64,000 nt of DNA from UBA1046 sp050945515 (GCA_050945515.1 JBMNTB010000002.1:76055-140054); one strand, 5' to 3'; positions 16,502-26,258 are shown, counted from the stretch's first letter. A program made the numbers and translations. Notes: a model not told the origin generated them from the sequence alone.

Positions 16502-18672
16502 AATCTAATGCTAAAAAGAGAGTAACTTTGATCACGCTTTTGTTGACAGTAGCAATTTTTACTTTCTCTATTTATATTGGTTCTCAACCGGAAAAATATA
16601 ACCTGAATATCGGTGACGTCAGTGATTATGATATTGTAGCTCCACGTGCAATTGCAGATAGCATTGAAACACAAAAACGAGCAGCTCAGGCTCAGGCGGA
16701 TATCCAAACTGTCATGATGAGATCAGAGCAAACCAGTTCAGCAGTAATTTCAGATGTGACGCGTTTTCTGGATATTGTGCAAGAACGCAGAGAAGCAATT
16801 TATAAGGTTCAGCCCCCGGATACCGAAACTCCTGATTCCGAAGGCGACAATTCCAGAGGGGAGCCTACGAATGAGGCTAAGCAAGAACCGTCAACCAATT
16901 TACGTCAACCAACAGAAACTGAATTTCAGCTTTCTGCCTCATCCTTGATTTCAGGTCTTGATCAGACTCTCGGTCTTACTCTGCCGGCTGCAGATGCCCA
17001 ACAGTTGATGAAGATGTCAGAAGTCCGTTTTAACAATTTTTCGGAAGTGCTGCTGACTCAGGCAGAAGCTATTATGGCGGACTCACTTGACCAGGCACGT
17101 CTTGCCATGGCAATTAATGATGCAGCTGAAAGCCTCAAAGATAACAGTGAATATTATATAGATGACGTGACATTGGTTGGCCAAACTCTACAGTTGATTT
17201 TGAAGCCTAATGTTGTTCCCAATGAGGAGGCAACAATCAATGCGCGAAAAGCTGCCTACGATCGGGTTATCAATAATCCGGTAATGGTAAATAGGGGAAC
17301 TCGAATCGTTTCCAAGGGTGATATGATAACTGAGGCAAACTGGCAAATGCTTTTGGATCTGGATCTGACCGGTAAAACAGGTATTGATTGGTTGCGTCTG
17401 CTGGGGATTTTACTACTTGTTATTATTTTAACCGGTTTAGCCGTATTATATTTCCAACGTTATCATCCCAATATTGCTGAAACTCCAAGAACTTTACTGG
17501 CACTTTCTCTGGCACTTTTAATTCCGATGTTAACTTCTATTTATCTGGCTCAGCATAATCCTCTGACGCCGCCGGTTTATTTTGCGGCAGTAGTAATTGC
17601 TGCTTATTTCGGTTTTAGAACTGCAACTGTCATGTCTATCATATTAATCATCATGATAATACCTATGACAGGTTTTGAGATGGCATTCCCCATGACAGCG
17701 CTAGCCGGCTGCATGGTGGCGTCCTTATACACAAAGGGAATCGGACGCCATGATAATTATGCCAAAATTATTGTTTCTACTGCCTTGGTAACTCTAAGCA
17801 TGAGTTCTGTTTTCGGCTTATTGGCTCATGAACCGCTGGATAAGATGCTTACACATATATTGCAGGCAGTTCTCAGTGGAATGTTTTCTGTCGTAGTGGC
17901 AATTGGTGTCATGCCTATTTTTGAAATGATTTTTAATACAGTATCACCTCTGCGTCTGATTGAGTTGTCCCAGACCAGCCATCCTTTGTTAAGGCGATTG
18001 TTTATCGAAGCCCCCGGTACATCGCAGCATTCCATGATGGTGGCAAATTTGGCTGAAGCAGCTGCAGAATCAGTGGGCGCCAATGCCATGATTGTGCGAG
18101 TAGGATCATATTTCCATGATATTGGCAAATTGGAAAATCCCATGGCTTTTACTGAGAATCAGACAGGTGAAAATCCACATGACTTTATGTTGCCGCAAGA
18201 AAGCTGCAAGCTGATTACCAGGCATCCGGAAGATGGAGTCAAATTAGGCAGGAAGTATCGTTTGCCGCAACCTGTACTCAATATCATATTGCAGCATCAT
18301 GGCACCACTGTTTTGCAGTATTTTTATCATAAAGCTTGCACTGTTGCAGAGAAAGAAGGAAAGACGTTGCCCTCACCCGAATCATACAGTTATCCAACCC
18401 CAGTGCCAAATTCCGCGGAGTCTGCTATTGTGATGCTTGCTGATTCGGTAGAGGCTGCTATGAGGTCAGTCAGTCCCAAGAATCTCCAAGAAGCGGAAAA
18501 TATGATCAGACGCGTAGTGAAGACCAAAACGGATCAGAATCAGCTGATCAAATCCGGACTTTCTTTTGCCCAGGTTGAAAGTATTATCAAGTCATTTCTA
18601 CATGTTTATGCCGGGCACTTTCATCAACGTGTTTCGTATCCTACAGATAGAATAGTTGTTGAGGCTAATTAA
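16498..18672 (+). CDS. pgpH: PgpH-type 7TM HD-domain cyclic-di-AMP phosphodiesterase
   Basis: Membrane phosphodiesterase of 724 residues that degrades c-di-AMP to pApA. Order: first membrane helix (about 8-26), large extracytoplasmic 7TMR-HDED-type domain (about 30-295), a block of about seven membrane helices (300-485) and a cytoplasmic HD domain. HD residues are visible in SQHSMMVANL, SYFHDIGKL, ITRHPEDGVKL and ILQHHG. It contains an acidic/Pro-rich linker at about 100-140. It sits between phoH and ybeY-era with a 4-base overlap upstream and 5 bases downstream, the usual Firmicute order. Confidence 0.93.
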   Translation: MKSNAKKRVTLITLLLTVAIFTFSIYIGSQPEKYNLNIGDVSDYDIVAPRAIADSIETQKRAAQAQADIQTVMMRSEQTSSAVISDVTRFLDIVQERREAIYKVQPPDTETPDSEGDNSRGEPTNEAKQEPSTNLRQPTETEFQLSASSLISGLDQTLGLTLPAADAQQLMKMSEVRFNNFSEVLLTQAEAIMADSLDQARLAMAINDAAESLKDNSEYYIDDVTLVGQTLQLILKPNVVPNEEATINARKAAYDRVINNPVMVNRGTRIVSKGDMITEANWQMLLDLDLTGKTGIDWLRLLGILLLVIILTGLAVLYFQRYHPNIAETPRTLLALSLALLIPMLTSIYLAQHNPLTPPVYFAAVVIAAYFGFRTATVMSIILIIMIIPMTGFEMAFPMTALAGCMVASLYTKGIGRHDNYAKIIVSTALVTLSMSSVFGLLAHEPLDKMLTHILQAVLSGMFSVVVAIGVMPIFEMIFNTVSPLRLIELSQTSHPLLRRLFIEAPGTSQHSMMVANLAEAAAESVGANAMIVRVGSYFHDIGKLENPMAFTENQTGENPHDFMLPQESCKLITRHPEDGVKLGRKYRLPQPVLNIILQHHGTTVLQYFYHKACTVAEKEGKTLPSPESYSYPTPVPNSAESAIVMLADSVEAAMRSVSPKNLQEAENMIRRVVKTKTDQNQLIKSGLSFAQVESIIKSFLHVYAGHFHQRVSYPTDRIVVEAN

Positions 18673-18677
18673 GGCCC

Positions 18678-20105
18678 ATGATTGTTCAGATTGAGAACAA
18701 TGCCACAGATTTAATTGATGTCGAAATCGAAGCTGCCATTGAATCCGCTGCAACTAGGACGATCAGTTCTTTTGATTTTGCTGAAGAACTTGAAAGAATG
18801 TATCTGATCCCTAAACTTTCAATTCTGTTAACTGGCAGTGAAGAAATCCACCGTTTAAACCAGCAATTTCGCCGTATAAATGAAGTCACAGATGTGCTTT
18901 CATTTTCTGCTCTGCCAATGGTGGAAGGAAGACTAGCCGGCCCGGTACAGGTTTGGGATTTAGAAGTAATAGGAAATTCTAAATTTCTGAACTTAGGTGA
19001 TATTGTAATATGTCCGGAACAGGCGGCCTCACAGGCTTCAGAACATAATCACAGTCTGCCGGAAGAAATGCTTTTTTTGCTGGTACACGGAATCTTACAT
19101 CTCTTGGGCTATGACCATGAAGATGGCTTTGCTGCTGAGCGGATGTTTATTCTGCAAGAAGAGATGATGCGCAAATTAGATTTTTCCAGGTTTAGGTCTG
19201 GCTTTGCGTCAATTATAGGTAGACCCAATGTTGGTAAATCGACTCTGCTTAATCGTCTGATCGGTACAAAAGTTTCTATTATTTCACCTAAACCTCAAAC
19301 TACACAGAAGATGATAAGAGGAGTCTATACTGACAATGAAGCCCAAATCATTTTCTTGGATACCCCCGGAGTTCATCAGCCAACCAGCAGATTAGGTCAA
19401 TATATGCTGCAGGCCGCCGAGCAGGCTTTTATGGAGTCAGATGTGATTTGCCTCATGATTGAAGCAGGATTCAAACCGTTTATTGATCGGATAGAGCGCA
19501 ATATCCTGGATAAAGCAGTTGAAATGAATAAGCCGGTTATAATCGTTATCAACAAAACAGACACTGCAAAGAAAGAAAACCTGCTACCCTTGATTGCACT
19601 GTATAATCAAGAATACGGTTTCACTTCCTTTATTCCGATATCTGCGAAGTATGGTGACGGCGTATCCTTGTTAATCCAAGAAATCAAGCAGAAATTACCC
19701 GTTTCCCAGCCCTATTATGATGAAAGCGACTATACTGACCAGACTGAAAGGATGTTGGCTGCAGAATTAATTCGTGAAGCTCTTTTCAATCGTCTTCATG
19801 AGGAATTACCCTATGGGATTGCCGTAATGATTGAAGAGTATAATGAAATATTTGACTCAGCAGGTGAACGAACAAGAATTACAATCAGTGCTGCAGTCTT
19901 TACAGAGAAAGAAAGTCATAAGAGGATTATTTTAGGAAAAGGCGGCAATATGATCAAGAGTATAGGGATCAAAGCACGTCAAGAACTGGAGCTGATGGCT
20001 GATTGTCCTGTAGACTTATATTTATTTGTCAAGGTTAGGGCTGATTGGCGCAATAAGCCACATCATTTACAAGAGCTGGATTTTGACAGCAAACAATTTT
20101 CATGA
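18678..20105 (+). CDS. Fused YbeY endoribonuclease - Era GTPase
   Basis: A single 475-residue frame contains two ribosome-maturation proteins. Residues 1 to about 168 are YbeY, the zinc-dependent endoribonuclease for 16S rRNA 3'-end processing; its metal triad is in HGILHLLGYDH (His137, His141, His147). Residues from about 171 are Era, which binds the 16S 3' end: G1 GRPNVGKST (181-189), G3 DTPGV, G4 NKTD, G5 ISAKYG, then a KH domain with RIILGKGGNMIKSIG. The junction (LDFSRFRSGFASIIG) carries the normal Era N-terminus with no stop and no linker. In most Firmicutes these are separate genes with dgkA/cdd between. The start has no perfect ribosome site but follows pgpH by 5 bases; recO overlaps its end by 4 bases. 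Confidence 0.93.
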   Translation: MIVQIENNATDLIDVEIEAAIESAATRTISSFDFAEELERMYLIPKLSILLTGSEEIHRLNQQFRRINEVTDVLSFSALPMVEGRLAGPVQVWDLEVIGNSKFLNLGDIVICPEQAASQASEHNHSLPEEMLFLLVHGILHLLGYDHEDGFAAERMFILQEEMMRKLDFSRFRSGFASIIGRPNVGKSTLLNRLIGTKVSIISPKPQTTQKMIRGVYTDNEAQIIFLDTPGVHQPTSRLGQYMLQAAEQAFMESDVICLMIEAGFKPFIDRIERNILDKAVEMNKPVIIVINKTDTAKKENLLPLIALYNQEYGFTSFIPISAKYGDGVSLLIQEIKQKLPVSQPYYDESDYTDQTERMLAAELIREALFNRLHEELPYGIAVMIEEYNEIFDSAGERTRITISAAVFTEKESHKRIILGKGGNMIKSIGIKARQELELMADCPVDLYLFVKVRADWRNKPHHLQELDFDSKQFS

Positions 20106-20872
20106 GACATCAGAGATTTAAGGCTTTTGTATTAAAATCTGTACCTTTTGGACAGAAAGACAGGCTGCTTCATCTGCTTTCTGAGCAGCGAGGTTTGTCG
20201 GTCGCAATGGCCTATGGTGCCTCAAGCAGCAAAAGCCGCTTACAAGCTGTTACAATGCCGTTTGTACTGGCGGAATATGAAGTATTCTATTATAAGGAGC
20301 GTACCACGATTGACGCCGGGGATTTGATTGAAGCATTTCTTCCGCTCCATCAAGATATTGCCAAGCTTACTGCAGCAGCCCACTTTAGTCAGGTCACAAT
20401 TGATTCTCTGGTACAAGGTGTTGCTGAGCCTGATGTCTATAAACTCTGGGGGTATACCCTACATGAATTGTGCCGCAATGACGATCCGGCTCTGGTTGCT
20501 CAAATTGCAGTATTCCGTTTGATTTCAGATCTTGGCTATGCTCCTTGGCTCAATGATTGCATACGCTGTCATGCTGCAATTGATCAGAGAGCCTGTTTTA
20601 GTTTCCCTGACTCAGGCTTAGTCTGCAGTCAGGAGCAGATTGATCAGGAAGCTTGCATCTATCTATCACAACCGGCTATAGCTTCCTTACTTTATATCGT
20701 GCAGGCTGATTATAATCTCCTATTTAACTTTACAATCAGCGATCGAGTTCGGTCGGAACTGCTGTCATTTATCGATCTTTATCTGACTGAAAAGCTGGAG
20801 AAGCAATATACTCGCCTGAAGTTGATGGACAGCTTTGAAACGATATTGAATCCAGGCAAAAATGAGGATTAG
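20102..20872 (+). CDS. recO: DNA repair protein RecO
   Basis: Recombination mediator that works with RecR and RecF to load RecA on SSB-coated single strands. The 256-residue protein has the N-terminal OB fold (FKAFVLKSVPFGQKDRLL) and, in the C-terminal half, a zinc-finger arrangement CIRCHAAIDQRACF...GLVC with four cysteines. It overlaps ybeY-era by 4 bases, the classical era-recO pairing. It converges with the helicase gene on the other strand, 52 bases away. Confidence 0.92.
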   Translation: MRHQRFKAFVLKSVPFGQKDRLLHLLSEQRGLSVAMAYGASSSKSRLQAVTMPFVLAEYEVFYYKERTTIDAGDLIEAFLPLHQDIAKLTAAAHFSQVTIDSLVQGVAEPDVYKLWGYTLHELCRNDDPALVAQIAVFRLISDLGYAPWLNDCIRCHAAIDQRACFSFPDSGLVCSQEQIDQEACIYLSQPAIASLLYIVQADYNLLFNFTISDRVRSELLSFIDLYLTEKLEKQYTRLKLMDSFETILNPGKNED

Positions 20873-20924
20873 AATTCCTGTTTATAAGGGAAGGTCCCCG
20901 TGCGAACTCAGGATCCAAATTTCA

Positions 20925-23438
20925 TTAACTGTCCCAAAATTCAGTAATCAAAGCTAATGTTTCTTCATCATCGTGAACAGATTGTGCTAACCAGTCATTC
21001 GGCAGAAGTGCCTGATAATCCTCACGGGAATAGCGGTCATCAATTAGAACGATTATTCCCCGGTCGTCCTCATGGCGGATCAGCCGCCCGGCAGCTTGCA
21101 TAACCCGATTAAAGCCGGGAAAAGTATAAGCAAAGTGGAAACCGTTGCCGAATTCCTGCTCGTAATATTGGCGCATCAGCTCACGTTCCGGTGAGGGATG
21201 GGGCAGACCGGTACCAATAATAAATACGCCAATTAATTGCTCTCCGGTCAGATCGATCCCTTCACTAAAAACACTGCCGAGACAGGCAAAGGCTAGTAGT
21301 GACTTACCATCTGTGCTGCGGAAACGATCCAGCCATTTATTCTTTTCCTGCTCGCTTAATTTAGGTTTTTGGATCATAATTTGCCATTGATCAGAAATAT
21401 TGATCTGTTTCAGTACCTGAGCTACTTGCCGTAAATAAGCAAATGACGGGCAAAATACCAGATAATGTCCCGGCTTGATTAGAGCTGCTTGATAGATTAA
21501 TTGCAAAATAGGGAAGAGAGTATCTGCCCTATCCTGATAGCGAACAGAATATTGATCAACTGTCAGCACCAATCTATTTTCCGGTGCGAAGGGCGAAGCA
21601 AGCTGGAGATAGTCCGGAGGATTTTCCGTCACAAAAGAATACAGCAATCTCTGGTAGTAAAAAGCAGGACTCAAAGTCGCAGAGAAAAAAATTATCGGAT
21701 AGCGCTGATGATATTTGTTCGTAAGACTTTTGGCCGCATCCAGACAAAGCAAGCCGATCATCAGATCATTTTGCGCAGTCTGGCGAACCATAGTTATATA
21801 GTTTTTGTCATAGTATGATTCTGCCACGCGCAGGAAAAAATTCAGTTCGAACCAAAGTTCCAGCACAGTGCGTCGAGACTCCCATTCCGGGAAACAATCC
21901 AGAAACTGCCCTAAAGCATAGACTATAGAACCTACATTACTAATAAAACCCGACAGAAGTTTTCTGGTTCCAATGAACCGTTCCGTGCGCAAAAGTTCCT
22001 GTTGGCTAATTTTTGTTTCCAATAAACTTTGATCCGCAAACTGCAGTTCAGGCTCACGCAGATAAGGCAGTATCTCATCTAAGCAGCCAATTATTTGACG
22101 AAGGCGGTTCAAAGTAAGTTTAGTTGGTCCCAGATCAATAATGTCCGGCGCCGACAGCAGCTGTTCAACTTGGCGTAAAGCGGAAAGCTTCAGAAAGGAA
22201 CTGTACATCTGTCGAGATCGTCCCGGCAAATTATGAGCTTCATCGATCAGGACAATATGCTTATCTCTATTGTCATCAGCGAAAAATCTGCTCAGATAAA
22301 CTCGAGGATCAAAGAGATAATTGTAGTCGCCAATCACAATGTCACACCATTCAGAAAAGTCCAGCTGCAACTCAAAAGGACATAATCTGTGTTTCTGTGC
22401 AATTTCTATGATCGTATCGTGATCTGCCACTCTTAGGGATGCCAGCTCCTGAAGAGCAGAGGGTAATCTCTCATAATAATCCTGAGCATAAGGGCAAATT
22501 TTCATTTCACAATACAAATCCGGTTGCAGACAAATTTTTTCCTTGGCAGTCAGAGTTAAGCTGCGTACCAGAAAACCATTCTGTCTTAAATCGGCAATTG
22601 CCTGTTCGGCGATCAGTTTTGTTGATGACATATTTGTCAGATAGAAGATAACTGAGCCGAGACCGGCTGCCTGTGCTTTTAACGCAGGATAAACTACCGC
22701 CATTGTTTTGCCGCTGCCTGTGGCAGCTTGGGCAAATAAAGTGCTGCGATCACGCATAGCCGCAATGGCCTGACGCATAAAAAAGCGTTGGCCTTCACGC
22801 AGATTGTCATAAGGGAACCCCCCCGCAGCATTTACTAGATTTCTAGTCTTTCGGTAGTCTATCAGGTCAACAGTATGTTGCAGCCAGTTCATGCAGAGAT
22901 CTGTAAATTTTTGCTCCAGACCGGACGGATCAGCAATATGTTCAATTACATAATAATCATTACTATCTACTGCAACATAGGCTAAACAGACACGTATCGT
23001 GCTGCAGCTGTGCAGAGCGGGAACTTTTTGCAGGAGCATATAAGCATAGGTTTCTGCCTGAGCCCAGTGCAATGGATTCCCCGACTCATTCTCGTTACGC
23101 TCTTGTCCGCGATAACTTTTGATTTCAATCAGACAGGGACCGTCCTGATCAAGATACCAGAGATCACAACGGCCTGAGATCTCCAATCGATGCTGTAAAC
23201 CGCAGATTTCTATGTTGAAAGATGTCTCTAAAGAAAATTCGCCGTATAGATCAATATCATCAATTTGTTCAGCCATCAAATTGGTGAATTTCTTATGCGC
23301 TTTAATACCATCTACAGCTCTTCCCGAGCTGTAACTTGGATTGGTCAGGCTACCGGCTTTTCTGGCGCCGGCCACTAATTGGCGGACTGAGATTTTGCTA
23401 ATAAGTAATGAATCTTTAGTAGCCAAGGCGGTCTCCAT
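20925..23438 (-). CDS. DinG/XPD-like ATP-dependent DNA helicase with N-terminal nuclease-like domain
   Basis: Superfamily 2 helicase of 837 residues. The first 150 residues contain a PD-(D/E)XK-like core (GRCDLWYLDQDGPCLIEIK), as in Cas4/RecB-type nucleases. Helicase motifs follow: LREGQRFFMRQAI, Walker A QAATGSGKT (about 238-246), DEAH box (IDEAHNLPGRS) and C-terminal motif VI-like QAAGRLIRHEDDRG. Between motifs Ia and II are cysteines ICLQPDLYCEMKIC and RLCPF that fit the four-cysteine Fe-S cluster of XPD/DinG helicases. Such fusions are typical of Firmicute DinG-like proteins involved in DNA repair. It is a single gene, divergent from the zinc-ribbon gene. Confidence 0.9.
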   Translation of the reverse strand: METALATKDSLLISKISVRQLVAGARKAGSLTNPSYSSGRAVDGIKAHKKFTNLMAEQIDDIDLYGEFSLETSFNIEICGLQHRLEISGRCDLWYLDQDGPCLIEIKSYRGQERNENESGNPLHWAQAETYAYMLLQKVPALHSCSTIRVCLAYVAVDSNDYYVIEHIADPSGLEQKFTDLCMNWLQHTVDLIDYRKTRNLVNAAGGFPYDNLREGQRFFMRQAIAAMRDRSTLFAQAATGSGKTMAVVYPALKAQAAGLGSVIFYLTNMSSTKLIAEQAIADLRQNGFLVRSLTLTAKEKICLQPDLYCEMKICPYAQDYYERLPSALQELASLRVADHDTIIEIAQKHRLCPFELQLDFSEWCDIVIGDYNYLFDPRVYLSRFFADDNRDKHIVLIDEAHNLPGRSRQMYSSFLKLSALRQVEQLLSAPDIIDLGPTKLTLNRLRQIIGCLDEILPYLREPELQFADQSLLETKISQQELLRTERFIGTRKLLSGFISNVGSIVYALGQFLDCFPEWESRRTVLELWFELNFFLRVAESYYDKNYITMVRQTAQNDLMIGLLCLDAAKSLTNKYHQRYPIIFFSATLSPAFYYQRLLYSFVTENPPDYLQLASPFAPENRLVLTVDQYSVRYQDRADTLFPILQLIYQAALIKPGHYLVFCPSFAYLRQVAQVLKQINISDQWQIMIQKPKLSEQEKNKWLDRFRSTDGKSLLAFACLGSVFSEGIDLTGEQLIGVFIIGTGLPHPSPERELMRQYYEQEFGNGFHFAYTFPGFNRVMQAAGRLIRHEDDRGIIVLIDDRYSREDYQALLPNDWLAQSVHDDEETLALITEFWDS

Positions 23439-23512
23439 TCAAGTACTTGAGAATATTATATCTGAATATTAAGCAGTATAGTGCTACGGCAAATTCACAA
23501 GTAATTTCGTGA

Positions 23513-23541
23513 TTGCTGAATGATATAGCAAGCACTATAAT
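23513..23541 (+). promoter_or_regulatory. Putative promoter for the zinc-ribbon gene
   Basis: TTGCTG (23513-23518) and a perfect TATAAT (23536-23541) with a 17-base spacer, 68 bases ahead of the ATG. Confidence 0.6.
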
Positions 23542-23608
23542 ATTTGCAAATGAGTTGAGATTATAGAATTTTATATTGCTGCAAAGGGCAAAAAATAGGA
23601 GGAATAAT

Positions 23609-24163
23609 ATGAGATTTTGTATTAACTGCGGTAAAGAGATTATAAGTGAATCTAAGTTTTGCCCGTCTTGCGGTACTGCCCTTGATAGCGGACGGGTGGC
23701 AAGTTCCGCAACTACAGGGCAACCATCTGTGACCATAAATTACTTCAACGCCAATTTTGCACCCGTAAATCAGTTAAAAACTAATCGCAGTCTCTTAAAA
23801 TTTATTCTTTTATCGATAGTTACCTTCGGTATTTACGGAATTGTAGCGATGTCTGCTGTAAGTACAGATATTAACTTTATCGCAAGCAGATATGACGGCA
23901 AAAAAACGATGCATTATTGTTTGATTATTTTTGTTTTCAATTTTCTTACTTTTGGAATAGCTTATCTTGTTTGGAATAATAACATTGCCGAGAGAATTGG
24001 AAACGAACTAATTCGCAGAGGAATTGATTATAAATTTGGGGCCGGCACGTTTTGGTTATGGGGCTTCCTTGGAGCTCTTATTATTGTTGGCCCATTCATT
24101 TATCTTCATAAGCTACTCAAGTCTATGAATTTACTTGCTGAGAATTATAATATTAATGGCTAA
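23609..24163 (+). CDS. Zinc-ribbon DUF4234-like membrane protein
   Basis: A 184-residue protein beginning with a zinc ribbon, CINCGKEI and CPSCGTAL (four cysteines in the first 30 residues), followed by a short linker and a membrane domain of about three to four helices resembling DUF4234 (ILLSIVTFGIYGIVAMS, FLTFGIAYLVWNN). The function of the family is unknown. The ATG at 23609 is chosen over an upstream start because an AGGAGG site lies 6-7 bases before it. It is followed 19 bases later by the alkyl-sulfatase-like gene, so they may be co-transcribed, although base composition differs sharply. Confidence 0.8.
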   Translation: MRFCINCGKEIISESKFCPSCGTALDSGRVASSATTGQPSVTINYFNANFAPVNQLKTNRSLLKFILLSIVTFGIYGIVAMSAVSTDINFIASRYDGKKTMHYCLIIFVFNFLTFGIAYLVWNNNIAERIGNELIRRGIDYKFGAGTFWLWGFLGALIIVGPFIYLHKLLKSMNLLAENYNING

Positions 24164-24182
24164 TAAAGAAAGGAGGAATAGC

Positions 24183-26129
24183 ATGAATAAGAAGGTGAGT
24201 GGTTTTTTATGCCTTATGATGGTAATCGTGATGTTACTTGTCTTACTTTCCGCTTGCCAAGCAGATAAGGCTAAAGATGCGCCTGAGGAAGCAACTACTG
24301 TAGCTGAAGTAAAAGTTACTGAGGAGGTAGCTTCTACATATGAGGTGGCTTCTACAGATGAAGTGGCTTCTACAGATGAGGTAGCGGAAGAAACTGCAGC
24401 AGTGTCGACGTCATATAATCCGGAGGCAGTACCCGTCCATCCAACGCTCCTGGCCAAGTATGAAGAGTTCTTTCCACCCGCAGTGTTAAAAGTAACAGAC
24501 GGTGTCTGGGTTGCCAGAGGATACAACCGGGACAATCCCGTGCTTATCGAGGGCATCGAAGGCTTGATTGTCGTAGATCCCGGTGAGAGCATTCCCGCGG
24601 CACAGAAGGTCAAGGATGCGTTCAATGCCAACCTGGATAATATCTTCGACAAGAAACCAGTCCAAGCAATCATCTACACCCATCACCATGACTGCCATGT
24701 CAACGGCGCCTCTGTCTTTGCCGACGAGCAAACGGAGATCATCGGTCACGAGAGCCTGCTGAGTAACATGTTCAGCGAGTGGTTTGGCCCGGTCTATCCC
24801 TCGCGAGTCGAGGGCGGCACCAAGATGGTAGGAGCGTTGTTCCAGGACGCACCTGTCCAGGACGGAAAAGGCTGGTTTGCCGGCTACGGGCTTGCCGGGA
24901 CGCAGACTTTCGGACCATCAGGCTTCCTGGTGCCGACAAAGACCATCAAGGAAGAGACAAAGCTGACAATCTCCGGTGTTGATGTAGATCTCATTCCCGT
25001 GGCCGGTGAGACAACAGATGTCCTCTTAGTGTGGTTGCCGCAAAAAGAAGTACTGATCCAGATCGCCGTCGTCTACGAGGCATTTCCGGCTATCTCGACC
25101 ACGAGAGGCAGCCGCCTGAGGGATCCGCTGGATTACGTCAATACCCTGAAGATTGCCAGGGGACTCAATCCCGAATATCTGGTAACGATCCATGGTCCCA
25201 ATCCTGTCACCAGCGGAAAAGAAAACGTCAGCCAATACCTCACCAACTTCAGCGATGCAATCCAGTTCGTGAATGACCAAACAATCTACTACATGAACAA
25301 AGGTTATACGGCGGGGGAGATGATGGACCTGATCGTGTTGCCGACCCATCTTGCCTCCAGTCCTTATTTGCAGGAGATTTATGGATCGAAAGAATGGAAC
25401 ATCGTCCACATCTTCCGCTATTACCGCGGTTACTACACAGGCGCAGTAAGAGATCTGTTTCCACAGACTACCCAGAGTGAGGCGGAGATGTCGGCCTTCC
25501 TCGTTGAAGGCGATGGTGATCTGGCAAGTAAAGCCCAAGCGGCTCTGGATATCAACCCGGAATGGGCATTGAGACTCGCCGACGATGCGCTCGTGCTGGA
25601 TCCGGATAACACTGCGGCATTCGAGACCAAGAAGGCGGCCATGCTGACCCTGGCGGAAAACACGATGAATTCGCAGGCACGCAACATGCTTCTGTCCGAC
25701 TACTTGTTGATGACTGACCAGAGCCGTATGGCCGTCGCATTCGGTGATCCAAAGCTTATTTTTTCGAAGATCGGCGATAACTTTGTTGAGTTGATGCCCA
25801 TGACCACCCTGCATCGTATCCTGGCCGTCAGTCTCAATGCATCGAAATCGATGGAGAAGGACATCGTCGTTAATCTTCAGCTGACCGACATCAATATGAA
25901 TGAACCCAAGGTGCCGGATCACTACACGTTGAACGTTCGTAAGGGCATCCTCGAGGTGGACCCCCCATTCGCGAGCAAGGGCCAGTTCGAGATCGTAACC
26001 AACTCGCTGACCTGGAAGCAAATGGTTCTGGCGAAGCTCAATCCTAAAGACGCTGTCGCAAATGGAAAGGTGGTTATTTCCGGAGGAACTCCGGAAAGCT
26101 TCTATTCTTTCATGGATCTTTTTAATTAA
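24183..26129 (+). CDS. Alkyl-sulfatase-like metallo-beta-lactamase lipoprotein
   Basis: A 648-residue exported protein with lipobox LLSAC (Cys at about 20), a repeat-bearing linker (residues 45-70), a metallo-beta-lactamase domain (about 85-370), an alkyl-sulfatase dimerisation domain (YRGYYTGAV, about 400-520) and an SCP2-like C-terminal domain (from about 525). Family members (SdsA1 type) cleave alkyl sulfates to alcohol and sulfate. The zinc motif is odd: the usual HxHxDH is YTHHHDCHVNG, so Asp sits one position early and Cys is at the normal Asp place. From about 24480 the gene is clearly richer in G+C and in C/G-ending codons than its neighbours, a sign of transfer. AGGAGG at 24171-24176 fixes the start. 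Confidence 0.85.
   Translation: MNKKVSGFLCLMMVIVMLLVLLSACQADKAKDAPEEATTVAEVKVTEEVASTYEVASTDEVASTDEVAEETAAVSTSYNPEAVPVHPTLLAKYEEFFPPAVLKVTDGVWVARGYNRDNPVLIEGIEGLIVVDPGESIPAAQKVKDAFNANLDNIFDKKPVQAIIYTHHHDCHVNGASVFADEQTEIIGHESLLSNMFSEWFGPVYPSRVEGGTKMVGALFQDAPVQDGKGWFAGYGLAGTQTFGPSGFLVPTKTIKEETKLTISGVDVDLIPVAGETTDVLLVWLPQKEVLIQIAVVYEAFPAISTTRGSRLRDPLDYVNTLKIARGLNPEYLVTIHGPNPVTSGKENVSQYLTNFSDAIQFVNDQTIYYMNKGYTAGEMMDLIVLPTHLASSPYLQEIYGSKEWNIVHIFRYYRGYYTGAVRDLFPQTTQSEAEMSAFLVEGDGDLASKAQAALDINPEWALRLADDALVLDPDNTAAFETKKAAMLTLAENTMNSQARNMLLSDYLLMTDQSRMAVAFGDPKLIFSKIGDNFVELMPMTTLHRILAVSLNASKSMEKDIVVNLQLTDINMNEPKVPDHYTLNVRKGILEVDPPFASKGQFEIVTNSLTWKQMVLAKLNPKDAVANGKVVISGGTPESFYSFMDLFN
24324..24377 (+). 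repeat. Three 18-bp tandem repeats in the lipoprotein linker
   Basis: Units 24324-24341, 24342-24359 and 24360-24377 have the form GAGGTGGCTTCTACAGAT with one to three changes. They encode EVAST(Y/D) repeats directly after the lipobox region. Confidence 0.85.
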
Positions 26130-26231
26130 AGAAAGACACGGAAGCGGCTCAGTTACCAATCCTACATTGAAGAAGAAGGAAAAGACAAAGCTAATATTTT
26201 AGACGTTATTGTACTGTGGAATGCAAGTTAA
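26130..26231 (+). pseudogene. Possible C-terminal remnant of a Tn3-family transposase
   Basis: Directly after the sulfatase stop, the same frame stays open for 33 codons and ends at TAA 26229-26231. The last residues, KANILDVIVLWNAS, resemble the LGLVLNAIVLWNT-type C-terminus of Tn3-family TnpA. There is no start codon or ribosome site. From 26270 backwards the minus strand begins GGGGG and runs 38 bases to 26233, just past the stop, which is the normal position and length for a Tn3-type terminal repeat. The identification is by eye on a short peptide and remains tentative. Confidence 0.4.
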
Positions 26232-26258
26232 AGTGAAACGCCATCTTCTCTAGTAAGT

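Noticed and set aside
25026..26159. Long antisense open frame (377 codons) on the minus strand
   Set aside because: It is the shadow of the GC-rich sulfatase-like gene. It has no ribosome site and no recognisable domain, while the sense frame shows clear family motifs.
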